Origin: Rhodoferax sp.
Lineage (GTDB): Bacteria; Pseudomonadota; Gammaproteobacteria; Burkholderiales; Burkholderiaceae_C
Direction of reading: 5' to 3'
Length of the DNA stretch: 44,715 nt
Assembly (NCBI GenBank): GCA_009693325.1
Contig: SHXM01000005.1
Span: forward strand, 1-44,715
The stretch's first letter is position 1. Each line of letters begins with the position of its first letter. The notes below the pieces were generated by a model. The model worked only from the letters and a program-made list of their open reading frames with translations, was not told the DNA's origin and did no database searches. Shown here piece after piece: positions 16,718 through 23,902 of this stretch. The translations under genes and the position numbers were made by a program.

Positions 16718-17661
16718 AAACGCTCGTGCGGCGCCAGGTAGCGCCACTGCCCGAGCGGCAGGTTGCCCAACATCACCTGGCCGATGCGCACCCGTTTTAG
16801 CCCCACCACCTTCAGGCCGACCAGCTCGCACATGCGCCTGATTTGCCGCTTTTTGCCTTCGGTCAGCACCACGCGCAACTGTTCGGGGTTTTGCCAGCTG
16901 ATCTTCGCTGCTTTGAGGGCTTGGCCGTCCAGACTCAGGCCGTGTCGCAGTCGCTCCAGCAGGGCCGGCGGAAACACCGCCTGCACGTTGGTGCTGATGG
17001 GGTCGTCGTCGTCCATGCGCAGCAATTGGCCGGGCTGCGGGTCGGCATTGGCTTGGCCGCTCTTGTCCAGCCCCAGGTAGACCACCCGCACCAGGTATTC
17101 TTTCTCCATCACCGAGTTTTCGCCAATCAGCTGGCGCGCTACCCGGCCGTCTTGCGTGAGCACCAGCAGGCCAATCGAGTCGATGTCGAGCCGGCCCGCC
17201 GGCACCAGGCTTTGCAGCTGTTTGGGGTGAAAGAAAAAGCGCGCATTGTCCTCGGCCCAGCGGTTTTGCGGCTGCACCAGGGTGATGGCCGGCAGGTGCC
17301 CGTCTTCGGCCTGGCCGCTGACAATGCCCATGGGCTTATTGACCAGGATGGTGACCTGATTGGCCTGCTGGCCCTGTGCTTGCGGGCTGACCTCGATGCG
17401 CACATCGGGTGCCACCTGCATGCCCATGGTGGCCACCAAGCCGTTGACCTTGACCCAGCCCTTGCCGATCCAGTCGTCAGCCTCGCGCCGCGAGGCCAGC
17501 CCCAGTTCGGCCATGCGCTTGTTCAGCCTCAGCGTGCCGTTGGGCCCGATGGCCGCGGTATTGGTCTGCCCAGCCGGGATCGGCGGCCGATTGGCTGGCG
17601 GCGCAGCACGCCGGAAGACGGGCGCTGCCGATGCGGTTCCGGACGGGTCGGATTGGGTCAT
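16714..17661 (-). CDS. RsuA/RluF-family rRNA pseudouridine synthase
   Basis: A 315-residue enzyme that converts a specific uridine of rRNA to pseudouridine. A proline-rich tail of about 40 residues precedes an S4 RNA-binding domain (LRLNKRMAELGLASRREAD, WIGKGWVKVNGLVA). The catalytic domain has the motif GRLDIDSIGLLVLTQDG with D159 as nucleophile, and RIGQVMLGNLPLGQWRYL near the end. It is closest to the RluF (23S U2604-type) branch, but RluB/RluE/RsuA specificity cannot be ruled out. The stop codon lies inside the terminus of repeat copy A, so the last residues may have been set by that insertion. Confidence 0.9.
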   Translation of the reverse strand: MTQSDPSGTASAAPVFRRAAPPANRPPIPAGQTNTAAIGPNGTLRLNKRMAELGLASRREADDWIGKGWVKVNGLVATMGMQVAPDVRIEVSPQAQGQQANQVTILVNKPMGIVSGQAEDGHLPAITLVQPQNRWAEDNARFFFHPKQLQSLVPAGRLDIDSIGLLVLTQDGRVARQLIGENSVMEKEYLVRVVYLGLDKSGQANADPQPGQLLRMDDDDPISTNVQAVFPPALLERLRHGLSLDGQALKAAKISWQNPEQLRVVLTEGKKRQIRRMCELVGLKVVGLKRVRIGQVMLGNLPLGQWRYLAPHERF

Positions 17662-17895
17662 TTGCTATAAATTCAGGAGCTTTGGCACCTGATTTTACAA
17701 GTGCTGAAGACTCAATAGCTGTTGATGACTGCAGGCCAACAGCCATGGCCTGAACCCCTCCTCTAGCCGCCCGGCCTCAGCGGTAGCGCGGTTCGGGCGC
17801 GGTGCTGTGCACCGGCCGCCGCAGTGGAGCCTTGCAGCCCGCCTCGGTGCCATTTTGTTGACGTGATGTGATCTGTCGTACCTGGCCGAGAATTC
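17662..17895. other. Non-coding stretch upstream of the pseudouridine synthase gene
   Basis: I see no gene between the pseudouridine synthase start (17661) and repeat copy B. The first part (TTTGCTATAAATTCAGGAGC, about 17662-17681) resembles a dispersed AT-rich motif that I associate from memory with Comamonadaceae genomes; that link is weak. The promoter of the synthase gene should lie here on the minus strand. Confidence 0.35.
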
Positions 17896-18072
17896 AACCG
17901 AGATTGTTCATGAGGGTTTGGCGTGCAGGCCGATGCAGTGACGAGGCAGTTTTGTCCTGACTGAGGCGTCCATAGCTTGGGCTTTGGACAAGGAAGAAGG
18001 GCGGATGTGACTGTCAATGCGCGGCCTGCATCCAAACAGCACCGCAGGTGCGCCTCATGGACAATTTCGGTT
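17896..18072 (+). repeat. MITE-like repeat, copy B
   Basis: A second copy of the element at 16588-16717, in opposite orientation. It opens with AACCGAGATTGTTCATGAGG, continues through GGCGTGCAGGCC and the shared core GATGCAGTGACGAGGCAG then TTTTGTCCTGACTGAGGCG. It ends in the inverted counterpart CTCATGGACAATTTCGGTT. It is longer than copy A (about 177 bp) through extra internal sequence and a 13-15 bp insertion in the right arm. Its right end touches the TGA of the Crp/Fnr gene (18072-18074), just as copy A touches the stop of its neighbour. Confidence 0.65.
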
Positions 18073-18785
18073 CAACCTGCAAACACCTGGGTCCGCAGCG
18101 CGCCCAGGTCCAGCACCCGCAGGCCGCCGTACTCGATCCGGATCGAGCCCTCTGCGGCCAAAGCGCTTAACGCCTCGTTGACGCGCTGGCGTGACAGGCC
18201 GACCAAGTAGGCCAGCTCCTGCTGTGTGATGCTGAGCACCTCGCCCACGCCGGGATAGAGAACCGGGTTGAACAGCGCCGCCAGGCTGCGCGCCACGCGC
18301 AGGTTCGGACTGGGCATACGGTCAATCTCGCGTGCTGCGATGAACTGACCCAGGCGCTCGTTGAGCTGATTCATCACAAACCGGTTGAAGGCAATGGAGT
18401 TGTCTAGCAGCCAGTGAAAGGTCTCGACATGCAGACCTGCAACCCGGCTTTTGCGCAGGGCCTGCATGTTGTAGCGGTAGCTTTCGCGCTTGAGCGCCGT
18501 ACCCTCGCCAAACCAACCCCCTGGCGGAATGCCGGTGAAGGTCATGGTTTGTCCCTGCGCGCTGTCGCTGCTCATCTTGAGCAGGCCGTCGATCACGCCA
18601 AACCAGTAGGTGGCGGGGCGGCCCGCACGGCACACAAACTCACCGGCTTGCGCGTCGGCTATTTTTAAGTCTTGTGCGGCGCGTTCATGCTCGGCCGGCG
18701 CCAGCAGTGCCATCCAGGGGATGGCATGGGTCTCGGCCTCGGTGGGGCGGCGTTGGCGATGGTACAGGGGTGCCTGGGATCTCAT
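18072..18785 (-). CDS. Crp/Fnr-family transcriptional regulator
   Basis: A 237-residue regulator with an N-terminal cyclic-nucleotide-binding-type barrel (GEFVCRAGRPATYWFGVIDG, GGWFGEGTAL), a dimerisation helix and a C-terminal winged helix (LSITQQELAYLVGLSRQRV then NEALSALAAEG). It lacks the cysteine set of iron-sulfur FNR. The recognition helix reads SRQRVNEAL, with Q where Crp and Fnr carry the base-contacting glutamate, so its site should differ from TGTGA/TTGAT. I start at the ATG read from 18785; a GTG at 18824 would add 13 residues but runs towards the promoter region. It is divergent from the ligase/ABC-importer operon and is its likely regulator. Confidence 0.9.
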   Translation of the reverse strand: MRSQAPLYHRQRRPTEAETHAIPWMALLAPAEHERAAQDLKIADAQAGEFVCRAGRPATYWFGVIDGLLKMSSDSAQGQTMTFTGIPPGGWFGEGTALKRESYRYNMQALRKSRVAGLHVETFHWLLDNSIAFNRFVMNQLNERLGQFIAAREIDRMPSPNLRVARSLAALFNPVLYPGVGEVLSITQQELAYLVGLSRQRVNEALSALAAEGSIRIEYGGLRVLDLGALRTQVFAG

Positions 18786-18843
18786 GGTGTCGCGCGGCTG
18801 TAAGTTGAACCGAAGGGAAAACACCTAGCAAATAGGCGTCAAA

Positions 18844-18861
18844 TTGTCGTTCAAACGACAA
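18844..18861. promoter_or_regulatory. Perfect 18-bp palindrome, predicted Crp/Fnr-type operator
   Basis: TTGTCGTT and AACGACAA form a perfect 8-bp inverted repeat around CA. This is the 2-fold spacing expected for a Crp/Fnr dimer, with half-sites related to TTGT rather than TTGAT. Flanking GGCGTCAAA 9-mers (18836-18844 and 18866-18874) form a direct repeat around it. It lies in the gap between the divergent Crp/Fnr gene and the ligase/importer operon, centred 41.5 bases before the start point predicted from the -10 at 18882. Confidence 0.75.
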
Positions 18862-18881
18862 CATGGCGTCAAACAGATGCC

Positions 18882-18887
18882 TATCAT
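18882..18887 (+). promoter_or_regulatory. Predicted -10 element of the ligase/ABC-importer operon
   Basis: TATCAT matches the sigma-70 -10 consensus at five of six positions. No good -35 hexamer stands 16-18 bases upstream, which is usual for activator-dependent promoters. With +1 near 18894 the upstream palindrome is centred at -41.5, the class II activator position. The leader before the ligase ATG at 18949 is then about 55 nt. Confidence 0.55.
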
Positions 18888-18948
18888 TGGGCGTATTCAC
18901 GCTGGCAGTGCCACGCAGCGCGCTTGCACAAAAAGCCAAGGTTACGGG

Positions 18949-20895
18949 ATGCAGACCACTTTCCCTCAATTGTTATTTCAGCATGCCGTCCAGCGCCCGG
19001 GCGATGCGGCCATGCGCGAAAAAGAATACGGTATTTGGCAGGCCCTGAGCTGGGCCGATCTCGCCACCATGGTGTCGCACCTGGCCTGCGGCCTGCACCA
19101 AGCCGGTCTGCGCCGGGGGCAGCACATGGTGGTGGTGGGAGCCAACCGACCGCGCCTGTACGCAGCCATGCTGGCCGCGCAGTCCCTGGGTGCGGTGCCG
19201 ATCCCGCTGTACCAGGACGCAGCCGCTGCAGAGTGCGTGTTCCCAATCAACAACGCCGACGTGGCCTTCGCCTTTGCCGAGGACCAAGAGCAGGTCGACA
19301 AACTGCTGGAGGCACGTGCCCAGTGCCCAGGCCTGGCGCACATTTATTTTGATGACCCCCGCGGATTACGGAATTACGACGAGCCGGGTCTGGCCTCGCT
19401 GGATGAATTGTTGGCGGCCGGCCAGGCCTTCGCCGCGCTGCACCCGGATTTCGTCAAGAGTGAGGTGGCGCTGTCGCAGCCCCACGATGTGGCAGCCATG
19501 TTCTTCACCTCGGGCACCACTGGCAACCCCAAGGGCGTGGTGCACACCCACAACTCTTTGCTCGACCGGGCCCGTGCTGGCGCCGAGTTCGACCATTTAA
19601 CGCACCGCGAAGAGGTGCTGGCCTATTTGCCGCCAGCCTGGATCGGGCAGAACATCTTCAGCTATGCGCAGTGGCTGTCCTGTGGCTATGTGGTCAACTG
19701 CCCTGAATCGCCAGCCACGGTGACGATCGACCTCAAGGAAGTCGGGCCCACCTATTACTTTGCCCCGCCCAGGGTGTTTGAAGGCCTGTTGACCAGCGTG
19801 ATGATTCGCATGGAAGACGCCGGCACCCTCAAGCGCCATTTGTTTCATGCCTGCATGGCCTTGGCCAAGCGGGTTGGCCCGGCCTTGATGGACGGCGCGC
19901 CAGTCGGCTTGACCGACCGGCTCTTGTATGCGCTGGGCAATCTGCTGGTCTACGGCCCGCTGCGCAACACCCTGGGCTTGAGCCGGGTGCGCGTGGGCTA
20001 CACCGCAGGCGAGGCCATAGGCCCAGACCTGTTCACCTTCTACCGCTCGATTGGCATCAACCTCAAGCAACTCTACGGCTCGACCGAGACCGCCGTGTTT
20101 GTCTGCCTGCAGCCCGACCATGAAGCCCGCGCCGATACCGTGGGCGTGCCGATTGCCGGGGTTGAGATCAAGGTGTCTGACAACGGCGAAATCCTGGTCA
20201 AGTCACCCGGGCTGCTCAAGGAGTATTTCAAGAACCCGCAGGCCACGGCCGAGGTGCTCACCGCCGATGGCTGGTACCACACCAGCGACGCCGGTTTTCT
20301 GGATGCGCACGGCCACCTGAAGATCATCGACCGCGTGAAAGACGTCGGTCGCATTCGCGGCGGCGCCAACGACGGCGCCATCTTCGCGCCCAAATACGTG
20401 GAGAACAAGCTCAAGTTTTTTCCGCACATCAAGGAGGTGGTAGCCTACGGAGACGGTCGCGAGAAGGTCTGCGTCATGATCAACATCGACTTTGACGCAG
20501 TGGGCAATTGGGCCGAACGCCGCAACCTGCCCTACGCCGGCTACACCGACCTGGCGCAAAAGCCCGAGGTCTACCAGCTGATCAAAGACTGCGTGGAAAA
20601 AGTCAATGCCGACCTCAGCGCCGACACCCTGCTGGCTGGCAGCCAGGTCAGCCGCTTTCTGGTGCTGCACAAGGAACTCGATGCCGACGACGGCGAGCTG
20701 ACCCGCACCAACAAGGTCCGTCGCGGCTTTATTGCCGACAAATACCTGCCACTGGTCGACGCCTTGTACGGCGGCGCCAGCAGCCAGTTCATCACCACCC
20801 AAGTCAAGTTTGAGGATGGGCGCACCGGCAGCGTTAGCGCCACCCTGCGCATCGATGACGCCAAAACCTTCGCCCCGGTAAAGGCAGCTGCATGA
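18949..20895 (+). CDS. Long AMP-forming acyl-CoA synthetase (FAA1/FadD15-like)
   Basis: A 648-residue ANL enzyme of the long (COG1022-like) type. It shows MFFTSGTTGNPKGVVHTHNS, YTAGEAIGPDLFTFY, YGSTETAVFVCL, GWYHTSDAGFLDAHG and the hinge KIIDRVKDVGRIRGGANDGA. A late ELTRTNKVRRGFIADKY carries the C-terminal lysine region. It starts at ATG 18949; the frame upstream runs through the promoter. It is first in an operon with a full LIV-type importer and overlaps the next gene as ATGA, so the imported acid is probably activated to a CoA thioester on entry. The substrate could be a fatty, aromatic or terpenoid acid; sequence alone does not decide. Confidence 0.88.
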   Translation: MQTTFPQLLFQHAVQRPGDAAMREKEYGIWQALSWADLATMVSHLACGLHQAGLRRGQHMVVVGANRPRLYAAMLAAQSLGAVPIPLYQDAAAAECVFPINNADVAFAFAEDQEQVDKLLEARAQCPGLAHIYFDDPRGLRNYDEPGLASLDELLAAGQAFAALHPDFVKSEVALSQPHDVAAMFFTSGTTGNPKGVVHTHNSLLDRARAGAEFDHLTHREEVLAYLPPAWIGQNIFSYAQWLSCGYVVNCPESPATVTIDLKEVGPTYYFAPPRVFEGLLTSVMIRMEDAGTLKRHLFHACMALAKRVGPALMDGAPVGLTDRLLYALGNLLVYGPLRNTLGLSRVRVGYTAGEAIGPDLFTFYRSIGINLKQLYGSTETAVFVCLQPDHEARADTVGVPIAGVEIKVSDNGEILVKSPGLLKEYFKNPQATAEVLTADGWYHTSDAGFLDAHGHLKIIDRVKDVGRIRGGANDGAIFAPKYVENKLKFFPHIKEVVAYGDGREKVCVMINIDFDAVGNWAERRNLPYAGYTDLAQKPEVYQLIKDCVEKVNADLSADTLLAGSQVSRFLVLHKELDADDGELTRTNKVRRGFIADKYLPLVDALYGGASSQFITTQVKFEDGRTGSVSATLRIDDAKTFAPVKAAA

Positions 20896-21677
20896 GTGCC
20901 AAAAAGACCGGCGATGTGGTGCTCGATGCCAAGAACATCTCCCTGAGTTTTGGTGGCGTCAAGGCGCTGACCGACATCTCCTTTGATGTGCGTGAACACG
21001 AGGTACGCGCCATCATCGGGCCCAACGGTGCTGGCAAGAGCTCCATGCTCAATTGCATCAATGGGGTGTACACGCCGCAGCAGGGCACCATCAGCTTCAT
21101 GGGTCAGACCTTTGACCATATGGACAGCCATCAGGTGGCGGTGATGGGCATTGCCCGCACCTTCCAGAATCTGGCGCTGTTCAAGGGCATGAGCGTGATC
21201 GACAACATCATGACTGGGCGCAACCTGTGCATCAAGAGCAATCTATTTTGGCAAGCGCTGCGCATCGGACCGGCCCAACGCGAGGAAGAGCGACACCGCG
21301 AGTTTGTGGAGCACATCATTGATTTTTTAGAAATCCAGGCTTACCGCAAAACGCCGGTGGGCCAATTGCCCTACGGCTTGCAAAAAAGGGTCGACCTGGG
21401 CCGCGCGTTGGCCATGGAGCCCCGGGTGTTGCTGCTTGATGAGCCCATGGCCGGCATGAACGTGGAAGAAAAACAGGACATGTGCCGCTTTGTGCTCGAC
21501 GTGAACCAAGAGTACGGCACCACAGTGGTGCTGATCGAGCACGACATGGGGGTGGTGATGGACATCTCTGACCGGGTGGTGGTGCTCGACTACGGAAAAA
21601 AAATTGGTGACGGCACATCGGATGAAGTACGCAACAGCGAGGAAGTGATCAGCGCCTATCTGGGCACCAGCCACTAA
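20892..21677 (+). CDS. LivG-type ABC transporter ATPase
   Basis: A 261-residue ATPase of the branched-chain amino acid (HAAT/LIV) importer class. Walker A is GPNGAGKSS (43-51), the signature region reads LPYGLQKRVDLGRAL (a variant of the LSYGQQR motif), Walker B is VLLLDEP and the switch histidine is in LIEHDMG. The insertion before the signature is typical for LivG rather than LivF. It overlaps the ligase gene by ATGA and is followed 5 bases later by the permease gene. It powers uptake across the inner membrane with the LivF-type subunit at 25314. Confidence 0.93.
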   Translation: MSAKKTGDVVLDAKNISLSFGGVKALTDISFDVREHEVRAIIGPNGAGKSSMLNCINGVYTPQQGTISFMGQTFDHMDSHQVAVMGIARTFQNLALFKGMSVIDNIMTGRNLCIKSNLFWQALRIGPAQREEERHREFVEHIIDFLEIQAYRKTPVGQLPYGLQKRVDLGRALAMEPRVLLLDEPMAGMNVEEKQDMCRFVLDVNQEYGTTVVLIEHDMGVVMDISDRVVVLDYGKKIGDGTSDEVRNSEEVISAYLGTSH

Positions 21678-21682
21678 AGCAC

Positions 21683-22612
21683 ATGGCATTCTTTCTTGAA
21701 ACTTTGTTGGGCGGCCTGATGGCCGGCATGCTGTATTCACTCGTGGCGCTGGGCTTTGTGCTGATTTACAAGGCCTCGGGCGTGTTCAATTTTGCGCAGG
21801 GCGCCATGGTGCTGTTTGCGGCGCTGGCCATGGCCCGCTTTGCCGAATGGATTCCAGCCTGGACCGGCCTGAGCAGCCCGGTCTTGGCCAATGTGCTGGC
21901 CTTTATGGTGGCGGGGGCGATCATGTTTGTGGTGGCCTGGCTGATCGAGCGTCTGGCCTTACGCCATCTGGTCAACCAGGAGGGCACCACCCTGCTGATG
22001 GCCACCCTGGGCATCAGCTACTTTCTGGACGGCATTGGCCAGACCCTGTTTGGCAGCACCATTTACAAGATTGACATCGGCATGCCCAAAGACCCGATCT
22101 TTGTACTCGACACGGTGTTCCCCGGCGGTATTTTGATCAACAAGGAAGACCTGTATGCAGCCCTGATCGCGGCCCTGCTGGTGACGGGACTCAGCCTTTT
22201 CTTCCAAAAAACCGCCACCGGCCGTGCCCTGCGCGCGGTGGCCGACGACCATCAGGCGGCGCAAAGCATCGGTATTCCGCTCAACCGCATTTGGGTGATC
22301 GTCTGGTGCGTGGCCGGGGTGGTGGCGCTGGTGGCCGGCATGATCTGGGGCAGCAAGCTGGGCGTGCAGTTTTCCCTGACCACCGTGGCGCTGCGTGCCC
22401 TGCCGGTGGTGATTCTCGGCGGTCTGACCTCGGTGCCCGGCGCCATCATCGGCGGACTGATCATCGGCGTGGGCGAGAAACTCTCCGAGGTGTTCCTGGG
22501 CCCCTATGTGGGCGGCGGCATCGAGATCTGGTTCGCCTACGTGCTGGCCCTGGCGTTTTTGATGTTTCGCCCCCAGGGACTGTTTGGTGAAAAAATTATT
22601 GACCGAGTATGA
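21683..22612 (+). CDS. LivH-type ABC transporter permease
   Basis: A 309-residue membrane protein with about eight hydrophobic segments. It starts FLETLLGGLMAGMLYSLVAL, with GFVLIYKASGVFNFAQGAMV typical of LivH. The EAA-like cytoplasmic loop is represented by KTATGRALRAVADDHQAAQS, followed by GIPLNRI. It forms the translocation pore with the LivM-type subunit. GC is very high: 44 of 60 bases in 22381-22440 by hand count, unlike the next gene. Confidence 0.93.
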   Translation: MAFFLETLLGGLMAGMLYSLVALGFVLIYKASGVFNFAQGAMVLFAALAMARFAEWIPAWTGLSSPVLANVLAFMVAGAIMFVVAWLIERLALRHLVNQEGTTLLMATLGISYFLDGIGQTLFGSTIYKIDIGMPKDPIFVLDTVFPGGILINKEDLYAALIAALLVTGLSLFFQKTATGRALRAVADDHQAAQSIGIPLNRIWVIVWCVAGVVALVAGMIWGSKLGVQFSLTTVALRALPVVILGGLTSVPGAIIGGLIIGVGEKLSEVFLGPYVGGGIEIWFAYVLALAFLMFRPQGLFGEKIIDRV

Positions 22613-22615
22613 AAC

Positions 22616-22726
22616 CTTGCGGGACAGACCAAGATTTGCGCAGCGAATTTGCTCTGTCCCCAACTAAGCAGACGAACTTGCGGGACAGACCAAGATTTGC
22701 GCAGCGAATTTGCTCTGTCCCCAACT
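22616..22726. repeat. Tandem REP-like palindromic repeat (two identical 50-bp copies)
   Basis: Two identical 50-bp copies (22616-22665 and 22677-22726) lie 61 bases apart between the two permease genes. Each carries GGGACAGA near its start and TCTGTCCC near its end, an 8-bp perfect stem, around AT-rich sequence with GCGCAGCGAATTTGC. The form resembles GGGACAGA-type REP palindromes often linked to REP-associated tyrosine transposases; this link is from memory. The copies add about 140 bases inside an otherwise compact operon and could form hairpins that affect downstream expression. Confidence 0.8.
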
Positions 22727-22754
22727 GAATAGATGGAAGAAAAGAAAGATTTCG

Positions 22755-23831
22755 ATGTTTTACAGAGAAAACGGCCAGTTCAGAACCACTTACCGGGCCG
22801 ACCAGCAAATATTTCCGATCAGCCAAGACCGCTGGGCGATTTTTGCCCTGCTGGTGGTCGCGGTTGTTGGTGTGCCCTTGTTCGCCGATGAATATATGTT
22901 GCGCGCAATTTTCATCCCCTTCCTGATTTTGTCCCTGGCTGCTTTGGGCGTGAATATTTTGGTGGGCTATTGCGGCCAGATTTCACTTGGTTCTGGCGCC
23001 TTCATGGCTGTTGGTGCCTACGCTGCGTACAACATGTATGTGCGCATTGATGGCATGCCAGTCATCCTGGCCTTGCTGACTGGCGGCTTTTTCGCGACTT
23101 TGGTGGGAATCTTGTTTGGCATTCCCAGTTTGCGTGTGAAAGGCCTTTATTTGGCACTGGCCACGCTTGCCGCACAGTTTTTTTGCGACTGGGCGTTTTT
23201 GCGCGTGAATTGGTTTACCAACAACAGCACCTCGGGTTCGGTGGCTGTCGCCGAATTCAATGTCGCAGGCTGGGCGATTACCTCGCCCGCGAGCCGGTAT
23301 TTGTTTTGTCTGGGATTTGTGTTGGTATTCGGCGTGTTGGCCAAAAACCTCGTGCGAGGTGCCATAGGGCGTGAATGGATGGCGATTCGAGACATGGACG
23401 TGGCCGCCGCGGTGATCGGCATCCGTCCGATGTATGCCAAGCTCAGTGCTTTCGCCGTAAGTTCATTCATTGTGGGCGTCGCTGGAGGGCTGTGGGGCTT
23501 TGTCCACCTCGGCGCCTGGGAGCCAGCAGCGTTTTCGATAGATCGATCCTTTCAAATGCTCTTCATGGTCATCATCGGCGGGCTGGGCTCTATCATGGGC
23601 AGCTTTTTTGGTGCCGCCTTCATCGTCGCGCTGCCAATTTTTCTGAATCAATTTTTGCCTCTCTTGGGTGTGCCTTTTGGCCTCACTGTGTCTACCGCTT
23701 TTCTCTCCCATGCCGAATCGATGGCCTTTGGCGCCTTGATTGTCTGGTTTTTGATCGTCGAGCCGCACGGCCTGGCGAAACTGTGGAGCGTGGGTAAGCA
23801 AAAAATGCGGCTTTGGCCTTTCCCCCATTGA
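22755..23831 (+). CDS. LivM-type ABC transporter permease
   Basis: A 358-residue membrane protein starting MFYRENGQFRTTYRADQQIF, then about nine hydrophobic segments including ALGVNILVGYCGQISLGSGA, the LivM signature. The EAA-like loop has GREWMAIRDMDVAAAVIGI. The start at 22755 has an AAGAAAG site; upstream in-frame codons fall in the REP repeat. GC is markedly lower than in the neighbouring permease gene: 28 of 60 bases in 23641-23700. Codons ending in T are frequent, which suggests that this gene has a different history from its neighbours. Confidence 0.93.
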   Translation: MFYRENGQFRTTYRADQQIFPISQDRWAIFALLVVAVVGVPLFADEYMLRAIFIPFLILSLAALGVNILVGYCGQISLGSGAFMAVGAYAAYNMYVRIDGMPVILALLTGGFFATLVGILFGIPSLRVKGLYLALATLAAQFFCDWAFLRVNWFTNNSTSGSVAVAEFNVAGWAITSPASRYLFCLGFVLVFGVLAKNLVRGAIGREWMAIRDMDVAAAVIGIRPMYAKLSAFAVSSFIVGVAGGLWGFVHLGAWEPAAFSIDRSFQMLFMVIIGGLGSIMGSFFGAAFIVALPIFLNQFLPLLGVPFGLTVSTAFLSHAESMAFGALIVWFLIVEPHGLAKLWSVGKQKMRLWPFPH

Positions 23832-23902
23832 TTAGGCCAGGCAAGTGGTTGTTTTGTTCGTTAACCAAAGGTGCGTCCGCACCGCTATTTGAGGAGACTG
23901 TC

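Noticed and set aside
22616-22726. CRISPR array
   Set aside because: Only two copies with one 11-base separator, internal palindrome, no cas genes.
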